Assembly (NCBI GenBank): GCA_963840925.1
Contig: CAWJAY010000045.1
Coordinates: 53,270-117,269 of the forward strand
From: DATAOG01 sp963840925
Lineage (GTDB): Bacteria; Pseudomonadota; Alphaproteobacteria; Geminicoccales; Geminicoccaceae
DNA: 64,000 nt
Direction: 5' to 3'
The notes under the pieces are model-generated. The model was not told the origin of the DNA. It saw only the letters and a list, made by a program, of their open reading frames with translations, and did no database searches. The translations under genes and the position numbers were made by a program. Positions 57,402 through 64,000 of this stretch are shown here, piece after piece. Each line of letters begins with the position of its first letter. The stretch's first letter is position 1.

Positions 57402-58512
57402 CCCGGGCAGCGTCGAACAGCCAGACCGTCACCAGCGAGCCGGCGGGGGCGCCTTCGCTGTTCGCCGGCATGAGCGTGAAGCCGTCGGCCGCGGCGGCGG
57501 TGCGCAGGCGCGGCGCACGCCCGCCGGGCAGCGGCAGGACCGTTGCCTGCGACGCATCGAAGCGCACTGGCACGACCTCGGTCAAGCCCAGGCCGGAGAC
57601 GATCTTGCGGGTCGTGCGCAGGCGGCGGGTGGCGTACGGCAGGCCCGGGTCACGCCCACCCCGGCGGCGCACGACCCGTCCGGCGATCAGCTCGTAGGCC
57701 CAAAAGCAGGCCGCCGGCAGGCCCGGCAGGACCACGACCGTCGTGTCCTGCAGCCGGGCAACGCAGGTCTCCCGGCCCGGCTCGAGCGCGACGCCGCGGA
57801 TCGCGGTCTCGAGGCTTCCATCGATCGTGCCGGCGATCAGGACGACATCGGCGCCGGCGGCCAGATCCGGGCTGCCTGCCGGATGCTGCGGCTCGATCAC
57901 CACGCCGCCATCGCGCGCGACCAGCGCCTGCAGCATCGGCCGCAGCGCTTCCGAAGCGCCGGCAGCCAGGATCCGCGTGCGCGGCCGGCGGACCACGAGC
58001 AGACGCTCGACCCCGGCGGCGGCCAGCAGGCCGATCTCGGCGGGCCGTAGCGGCCGGCAGCGCTCGCCGGTCGGCCAGAGCGGCTCGCCGGCGCCAAGCT
58101 CGCTCGCCGCCGCGACCACGCCATCGCCCTCGGCCAGCATTGCGAGGACCCCGAGCCGATGCTCGCCATCCGCCTCCACGACCTCGCCCGGCAGGACCGC
58201 GTCGGCCCCGTCCGGCAGCGCTTGCCCGGCGGCCACGGGCGCCGCGGCGCCGCGCGGCAGGACGCCGCGATCGGCCCCGGTGAGGGCGAACGAGAGCGGG
58301 TTATAGGGCGCGGCCCCGAGCGTCTCCTCGGCGCGCACCGCATAACCGGCTGCCAGCGCGTGGGCGGCTGCCGGCACGTCCGCGGCCGCCACCGGCGCCG
58401 CCGCGGGCACCCGGCCGCAGGCGGCCGCGAGCTCGACCGCCTCGGGCAGCGAGCCTGGGCGCGTTGGCGTCGATCCAGCGCCAAGCCTCCTCGATCGCGA
58501 CCGGGTCAGCCA
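57385..58512 (-). CDS. Degenerate MoeA-like protein, one frameshift
   Basis: From ATG 58512 (MADPVAIEEAWRWIDAN) the frame breaks near 58455 and continues AAGYAVRAEETLGAAPYNPL, LPDGADAVLPGEVVEADG, IGLLAAAGVERLLVVRRPRT, VVVLPGLPAACFWAYELIAG. The order is that of MoeA, but the GDEL-type signature is absent and AGTIDGSLETAI stands for the SGGxSxG loop. It may be a non-catalytic partner or a formate-dehydrogenase-linked MoeA paralogue. It overlaps the start of the moeA fusion gene by 17 bp, so one operon. Confidence 0.72.
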   Translation of the reverse strand, partial: WLTRSRSRRLGAGSTPTRPGSLPEAVELAAACGRVPAAAPVAAADVPAAAHALAAGYAVRAEETLGAAPYNPLSFALTGADRGVLPRGAAAPVAAGQALPDGADAVLPGEVVEADGEHRLGVLAMLAEGDGVVAAASELGAGEPLWPTGERCRPLRPAEIGLLAAAGVERLLVVRRPRTRILAAGASEALRPMLQALVARDGGVVIEPQHPAGSPDLAAGADVVLIAGTIDGSLETAIRGVALEPGRETCVARLQDTTVVVLPGLPAACFWAYELIAGRVVRRRGGRDPGLPYATRRLRTTRKIVSGLGLTEVVPVRFDASQATVLPLPGGRAPRLRTAAAADGFTLMPANSEGAPAGSLVTVWLFDAARDAGGG

Positions 58513-58775
58513 TCCCGCAATGCCCCGTGGCCATCATAGCCGCCGCATGCGCTCGTCTCTGCTGGGCCAGATTCTAGCGAGCACGCCGGCGCACGGCCAG
58601 CCGGGCGTGTGATCGCGCCGGTTACAGCCCAGAACGGCGGGTCACCAAAACCGGCGATCGGTCGCAACCAACCCGCGTCCTGATCGTTGTCGAAAGGTGC
58701 GGCCGGCGCGGTCCCAAATGCGCCCCCCGAATGACCCGCGCTTGTGATGCAAGCTGAAGAGGTGAGGGAAATCTG

Positions 58776-59208
58776 ATGCAGACCAAGCTGATCCACGACG
58801 GCCCGCAACGGACCTTCGCCGTGGTTCTCGACAAGGGCGACGAGGTGGTCGCGAACCTGATCGCGTTCGCTCGAGCGGAGCGGCTCGGGGCGCCGAGGCT
58901 CAGCGGGCTGGGCGCGCTCGAGCGACGCTGTGCTCGGCTATTTCGACTGGCAGCGCAAGGAGTATCGGCGGATTCCGATCGACGAGCAGGTGGAGGTGCT
59001 GAACCTGACCGGCAACATCGCGCTCGAGGGCGGCGAGCCCAAGCTGCATTCGCACATCGTCCTCGGCAAGGCGGACGGCACGGCGCACGGCGGCCATCTG
59101 CTCGAGGCGCACGTGCGGCCCACCCTGGAGGTGATCGTGACCGAATCGCCCCGGCACCTGGAACGGCGCAGCGACCCCGAGACCGGCCTCGCCCTGCTCC
59201 GGCTCTAG
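58776..59208 (+). CDS. PCC/DUF296 domain protein, one frameshift
   Basis: ATG 58776 after GTGAGGGAAATCTG. MQTKLIHDGPQRTFAVVLDKG, VVANLIAFARAERLGAPRLSG, then a shift near 58928 (one extra base) and LGYFDWQRKEYRRIPID, LTGNIALEGGEPKLHSHIVLG, with the H-x-H metal site typical of the plant/prokaryote conserved domain. Corrected length about 143 residues. The role in bacteria is unknown; plant relatives bind AT-rich DNA through AT-hooks, which are absent here. Confidence 0.8.
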
Positions 59209-59388
59209 CGCGGCCATCTGGCGGAGCCGGAGAATTGAGCTTCGGGAGGTCGGCGCCGCCTGACTTCGGGCAAACGATCTGGGCGTAGCCGTGGCCAGCG
59301 GTGGAGCCGACGCGACCGACGATGAGCAGTGGCTAAACCTCGATCGTCGCGCGTCGGACTCACCGCCCGCAACCGGCGCCCTGCGAAA

Positions 59389-60841
59389 TCAGCGGATCAA
59401 CGCCAGTCGGGTCAACGACGCCAGCGCCTCCCGCCGGAGCAGAGCGTAGAGCCCGAGATAGATTGTGATGCCGAGCAGCACACCGATCGCGATGCCGATG
59501 CTGCCGGTCATTCCGAGGAGATGACTTCCAAGCAGGATCGCGGCCGCCATGGTGAGGGCAAAGCCGAGTGGCACCAGGATCTTGCCGAGCCATTCGCCGA
59601 GGCACGGGCCGAGCAGCGGGCGGTACAGCAGCCAATAAATGCCGCTCAGCACGAACAGCTGGAACAGCGCCACGGTCGTGGCGACCACCAAGATCGATCC
59701 GAACTGGACCACCAGCAGCAAAACCGGCGCCTGGCAAAGCGCCGACAGCGACGCCCAGCGAAACGCCAGGTCCGCGCGCCCCATCGCCAGGACCAGCGAG
59801 CCGGTCGGGTTGGTGACCGCCTTGACGGCGCCCACGAACGCCAGGATCTGCATGATCGGCACGACCGGTATCCACTGCTCGCCGAACATCCAGGGCACGA
59901 GCAGCGGTGCGAGTGCCGCGATCCCGGCGATCAGCGGCAGATTGATCATTGCCACGATCTCGATCAGCGTGAGGAAGCCCCGCTTCAGCCGCGCGGGCTC
60001 GTCCTGCACCCTGGCGAAAATCGCATCCGACACCCGCGTGATGATCGGATTGATGCGAAAGACCGGATCCACAATCAAGTTCCACGCGAGCGTGTAGTAA
60101 CCGAGAACATCGACGCCCAGAAATACGCTGATCAGGATCTGATCGGAGCGCGCGGCCAGGTAGTTGGTCAGGCGCTCACCAATCTGGAACGAGCCAAACC
60201 GAACGAAAAAGCGCGCTTCCCTGAAGCGCAGGCGGAAGCTTGGCCGCCAGGTGCGGCTGCCGAGGACGACGAACAGCACGGTGCGCGCCAGGTTGTTGCC
60301 GAACAGGCCAGCCACCAGCGACATCAGGCCGAGGCCCGCGAGCCCGCCGGCGATCATCGCCGTGAGCCCGGCCAGCGCGGCCAATGCTTCGACCTTGGCG
60401 ACGAGATTGAACTGCAGCTCCTTGCGCAGCAGAGTGAGGTGCAGGAGGCTGAAGGGCACGATCACGAAGCTCAGGGCGCCGAGCGCGATCAGAGCGCGCA
60501 GGCGCGGCTCGTCGTAGATCAGCGACAGCAGCGGGGCGCCGACGACCGCGGTGCCGGCGTAAAGGGCGACACCGACCACTACGGTCAGCCAATAGACCGA
60601 GGACAGCTCGGCCGCGGTCAACGTCTGCCGATGAATAACGGCGAAGGTGAAGCCGCCATCGGCGAAGATCCTGAAGGAACCCGAGCACCAGCAGCACGAC
60701 ATAGAAAAGGCCGAGCTCGGCCGGCGAGACGATCTGAGTGGCGATCCAGAGCTGCAGCAGCTGGCTGCCGGTGACGATGACCGCGGACAGCGCGGTCCAC
60801 CTTACCCCTCTCGCAGCGGCCGTCCCGAGGAAGCTCGCCAA
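59389..60841 (-). CDS. Polysaccharide flippase (Wzx/MOP family), one frameshift
   Basis: About 480 residues, with some twelve membrane helices. It starts FLGTAAARGVRWTALSAVIV near 60841, loses the frame near 60670 (after LVLGFLQ), and continues FADGGFTFAVIHRQTLTAAE, GSFQIGERLTNYLAARSDQI, YYTLAWNLIVDPVFRINPI to the end. These match flippases that move lipid-linked oligosaccharides across the inner membrane. It is the last gene of a minus-strand polysaccharide group. Confidence 0.85.
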
Positions 60842-60857
60842 GTCCGAGCCTCTGCCT

Positions 60858-62142
60858 TCAGGGACGGCGCGCCGCGGCTTGTGCCGGATCCCGCGACGGA
60901 TGCCGCAGAACAGGTCGATCCGTCGCCATCAGGCCGCGGCCGATGGGACGACGAACGTCGGCGCCTGCGCTCCCGAAAGCCCCGGGCAGACCGATGAGCT
61001 CGGCGGGGGTCTGCGGGCGCGCGCCCTGGAGGTTTCGCTGGGCATAGTGCGTCAAGCCGAACACCAGCCCGAGAAACACCCACAGCAGGGTGTTGCGCAG
61101 GCCTTGATGGGTCAGGCCGTACGCCCACAGCGGCAAGGAATAAAGCATGTGTGCGAGCGGCGCCCGCCGGAGCATGACCCACAGCAGGACCATGAACAGA
61201 CAAAAGCCGACGAAGCCATAGGAGAACAGGACCGTGCCGAATGTCGAGTGCAGTTCCAAATAATTGGTCGAGGTGCCGAAGCGCCATGCCGCCCCCTCGC
61301 CGGCGCCGACCACCAGATGCTCCGGATAGCGCCAGATCCGGTCGTAGCCGCGCCCGGCGAGCGAGTCGTCGGCCTGTCCACCGATGTTCTCCAGCCGCTC
61401 GGTGACCCGGCCAGCGAGCCCGGCCGACGTGAAGCGCTCGATCAGGGTCCCATCCGACAGCACCGCCATCCCGCCCACGAAGGCGAGCGCCAGACACGCC
61501 GCTTTGACCGGCCGGGCCAGCCCCTGGCAAAGCGCCGCCAGCAGCACGAGCAGGCCAAACGACAGCAGCGCCGCCTTCGACAAGGACGCCATCACCACGT
61601 AGCCGGCGCCGCACAACAGCGCGAAATCGAACAACGTGAGCCGCTGGTCGCGCTTGAGGACGAGCGCACAGGCGCTGACCAGGAGCGCCCAATAGCCCAG
61701 CTGGTTAGGGTTGTTCACGGTGCCCACCGATCGGAGTCCGAAACTCGGCAAAGCCACCACTGCCATGAATTCCAAGATGATCGCGAGGGCCAGCGCCGCT
61801 CGGCACACGACCACGAAGCGCTCGCGGAACTCCCTGATCAAGCTCAATACGACAATGACCATGCCGAAATTAAACGTGTAGTAAAGAGGGGCGAGCAGAA
61901 AGGCCTTGGACTTCTTGGGTCCACCAGAACAGATTGATGATAGTGACATGACCCAAGAACAACCCGCCACTCAGGTAGAGGTCGCGATGAACCGGCGGCC
62001 GGAGGATGAAGCCGGTCAGGACCACCGCGATCAGAGCCGCCGTCAAGATATCGGCAGGCTGGGGCATGCCGCTCCTGAAGACGAAGATCGGGCTCGTCAC
62101 CACGACGATTGCGAACAGCCCGAGGCAGAAGTTTTTCAGCAT
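60858..62142 (-). CDS. O-antigen polymerase/ligase-like membrane protein, one frameshift
   Basis: From 62142: NFCLGLFAIVVVTSPIFVF and several more helices up to INLFWWT; then an extra C before AAGAAG (about 61917-61919) shifts the frame and it continues SKAFLLAPLYYTFNFG, SVGTVNNPNQLGYWALLVSA, AGRGYDRIWRYPEHLVVGAG and SYGFVGFCLFMVLLWVMLRR. The NNPNQLG and GAGEG...HSTFG pieces are typical of the O-antigen ligase (Wzy_C) family. It would polymerise or ligate surface polysaccharide units. About 425 residues when corrected. Confidence 0.83.
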
Positions 62143-62149
62143 GGGCTGC

Positions 62150-62885
62150 TCACCCCGCTCGCAGGAGGGCGGTACGGCGCGCGGCCCGCAGCCTGTACCC
62201 GTTCAGGCTCGCTATCAGCAGGAGCTGGCAGAACGCGGCAATTAGCCAGCCCCAGACCACTCCGAGCGCGCCGTAGCTCCGGACCAGCAGCAGACAGCTC
62301 GCCACATTGTTCGCGAGCACCGCCGCGAATACGACCGGCTGCACATGGAAGATCTGCATCGCCGTCAAGCCGTAGCCGAACGGTGTCGTCGCATAGAGAA
62401 CCAACCCGGTCACCATGACCCAGACGAAAATGTCGAGCCGGTGCGCGAACTGCTCGCCGTAAACCAGCATAAGGAGCGGTTTGCCGGCTAAGCGAGCGAT
62501 GAGGACGCCGGCGAGCCCAATGACGGTGCTGACCCCGACGACCTTCAGCGGGAGGCGCCGATAGGCTCGAACGTCGCCCCCTTGCGAGGGCGTCGGCCAG
62601 ACGTGGACTTGCCGGCTGGCCTAAGGCGGCTATCACCGTTCTACCGGCGCTGACGAAATATGCCATCGCGGCGAACAGTCCGAGGACATCGCTGCCTGAA
62701 AAGTATTGAATCACGTAGCGGGATACGTTGGCGTTGAGCGAGCCGAGCAGCACGGTCATTCCGAGTGGCAAGCCGAGGCTCGCCAGCTGTGCAGTCGGTC
62801 CGCGGTGATGGGACCGCCGGGGACTACCGGCTCGAGGGCTGGTCACAGGAGTTCTCGATCCCGGGTCGGCTTCGTTCCGATCCAT
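62150..62885 (-). pseudogene. Second MOP flippase, N-terminal half missing
   Basis: The reading begins inside a flippase (LASLGLPLGMTVLLGSLNAN, SRYVIQYFSGSDVLGLFAAM), shifts frame near 62580 at a G5 run, and continues LPLKVVGVSTVIGLAGVLIA, VYGEQFAHRLDIFVWVMVTG to RTALLRAG. These match the second half of Wzx-type transporters; no first half is found upstream, where a methyltransferase gene lies. Probably a truncated relic, although a base error upstream cannot be excluded. Confidence 0.65.
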
Positions 62886-62933
62886 AGCTTATGGGTAGGG
62901 GCTTTGTCATTGCATCGCTGCCTCAGCACCATC

Positions 62934-63734
62934 CTAGGCGAGTGCATCTGCGGCCGGTGTCAATTGGCAGCCAGCTTCTCCAACCGGCACGGTCTCCATG
63001 TGACGCGTGCCGGGCATGGCCGCTCGATGCGGCATCGCCGGCGTCGGCCAGCCCGTGCGGTCCTCGTAGATCCAAGTCTGCAACTGCTCTGATACGTCCG
63101 CCGAGGTCACTGTCCGGACTCCGAAGGCCTCGCGCAGACGGTCGTAGTAGTCCAGGCCGGGGGCGCGCACGTGGTAGTGCTCGCTGGCCACCGGCTGCGG
63201 ATATTCGATCGTCCGTGCCGCCACGATCGGCACCGGCAGGATTGCGATGCCGCCCGGCCGGAGCACCCGCGCGATCTCGGCGATGGCCCGCTCGTCGTCC
63301 CGGATGTGCTCAAGCACGTGGCAGGCAATCACGGTGCCCAAGCTCGCGCTGGCGAACGGCAGCGCGGTGAGGTCGCAGCCGGGATGATCAACGGGAAACG
63401 GATTGCGAATGTCAGCCGTCTGATACTCCCCGCAGCGGGCACGAAGGTGGGCCTGGATGGCGCGCTCCGGCGCGAAGTGCAGGACCGGCTCCGGGAGGCT
63501 CATGTCGCTGATCACATGCCACAGCAGCCGGTGTCGCTCGAGGGATCCGCACCGCCAGCAGCGCGCCCACCGACGACCGCGGAAGGGCAGGAACCGCCCG
63601 TCCTGGCCACACAACGGGCAATGCCAGATCGGGCCTGAGAACGCCGCGCGGGGCTTGAGAGCGGCGCGTCCGAGGGCGATCGCCGCGGGCGGGAAGGCTT
63701 GCAAGGCGAGCTGTTTTACCTGGGGCCAGTCCAT
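62934..63734 (-). CDS. SAM-dependent methyltransferase with N-terminal zinc ribbon
   Basis: From ATG 63734 (MDWPQVKQLALQAF): a Cys4-type ribbon, WHCPLCGQDGRFLPF then WARCWRCGSLERHR, followed by a class I methyltransferase core: FAPERAIQAHLRARCGEY, IACHVLEHIRDDERAIAEI, RVLRPGGIAILPVPIV. Sugar methyltransferases in polysaccharide loci often have this build. Substrate unknown. Its end lies ~50 bp upstream of the truncated flippase. Confidence 0.83.
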   Translation of the reverse strand: MDWPQVKQLALQAFPPAAIALGRAALKPRAAFSGPIWHCPLCGQDGRFLPFRGRRWARCWRCGSLERHRLLWHVISDMSLPEPVLHFAPERAIQAHLRARCGEYQTADIRNPFPVDHPGCDLTALPFASASLGTVIACHVLEHIRDDERAIAEIARVLRPGGIAILPVPIVAARTIEYPQPVASEHYHVRAPGLDYYDRLREAFGVRTVTSADVSEQLQTWIYEDRTGWPTPAMPHRAAMPGTRHMETVPVGEAGCQLTPAADALA

Positions 63735-63738
63735 CCGC

Positions 63739-63951
63739 TCACTTCCCTTGACCACCGCACGGTTGCGGGCGACCAGCGGCGGCCTTGCGCCGGTGTCGCC
63801 GCGGCTCAGACGCTCGGGACATCTCACTCACCGCGAGCGACAACAACAAAGGCGCGATGCGCTGTAGGCCCGCGGGCGACGCCAGTAGAAATAGCGGCCC
63901 AAGGGAAAACGCGAGTCCAAAAAGTGCAGAGGTTTCCGGTGTTGCCGGCAT
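63739..63951 (-). CDS. Small hydrophobic ORF, uncertain
   Basis: About 70 codons with a hydrophobic stretch (LFGLAFSLGPLFLLASPAGL, IAPLLLSLAV) and a basic tail, ending just before the methyltransferase. It resembles the first helices of an O-antigen ligase-like protein, perhaps cut short by a frameshift. I cannot assign it, and it may be a fragment of a gene reaching past the right edge. Confidence 0.3.
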   Translation of the reverse strand: MPATPETSALFGLAFSLGPLFLLASPAGLQRIAPLLLSLAVSEMSRASEPRRHRRKAAAGRPQPCGGQGK

Positions 63952-64000
63952 TCCGACTGGCTGTGAGCAGCTCGATCTGGCTGCGGTAGGCGACGTGCGG

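Overview
The window reads as chromosome of a free-living, aerobic, high-GC alphaproteobacterium, probably Rhodospirillales or Geminicoccaceae-like. This is inferred from base composition, the metX-metW pair, a gloB/methyltransferase divergent pair, CTAGR-type sulfatases, thiXYZ under a TPP riboswitch, and GyrA type. No rRNA, tRNA or CRISPR was seen. Many genes carry single-base frameshifts, most simply read as indels in an unpolished long-read consensus, so frameshifted genes should not be taken as dead without read support.

Layout. 1-2.3 kb: a leucine/valine-type ABC transporter (livM end, livH, binding protein). 2.5-5.2 kb: a membrane glycosyltransferase and a GtrB-like glycosyltransferase. 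5.2-10.5 kb: an acyl-CoA catabolic group (class III CoA-transferase, amidohydrolase, CitE-like lyase, MaoC hydratase, acyl-CoA dehydrogenase) plus a YaiI protein. 10.7-28.1 kb: a sulfatase island. It opens with a formylglycine-generating enzyme (FGE), continues with six sulfatase genes, an HAD phosphatase, an outer-membrane barrel and an OprB-like porin, and is cut by an IS256 and an IS481 element. Within it, 19565-21481 looks like three adjacent segments each inverted in place, breaking the fourth sulfatase, the HAD gene and the barrel gene. Sulfatase genes here are frameshifted far more densely than the rest of the window.

28.1-29.2 kb is AT-rich foreign-looking DNA with a broken serine protease. 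29.2-33.7 kb: coaD, gyrA, and a small VapBC-type toxin-antitoxin module sitting between two copies of the gyrA leader/promoter. 33.8-38.6 kb: dihaem cytochrome c, then a copper operon copA-cueR-DUF305 with a clear CueR-type operator, and a YHS protein with a good terminator. 38.8-45 kb: mostly housekeeping or poorly known genes (DUF4105, DUF72, EVE, YciI) and adenine deaminase.

45-48.4 kb: TPP riboswitch, thiZ-thiX-thiY, gloB. 48.5-54.9 kb: methyltransferase, metW-metX, and a chorismate mutase-hisC-tyrC operon with a 2OG-Fe(II) oxygenase. 54.9-59.2 kb: ChaC, a MoeA fused to a molybdate-binding domain, a second MoeA-like protein and a PCC/DUF296 protein. 59.4-64 kb: a surface-polysaccharide group (flippase, O-antigen polymerase, truncated second flippase, methyltransferase).

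The strongest theme is organosulfate use: one FGE can mature several secreted sulfatases, with an outer-membrane porin and barrel for uptake. The window gives no proof of the substrate.
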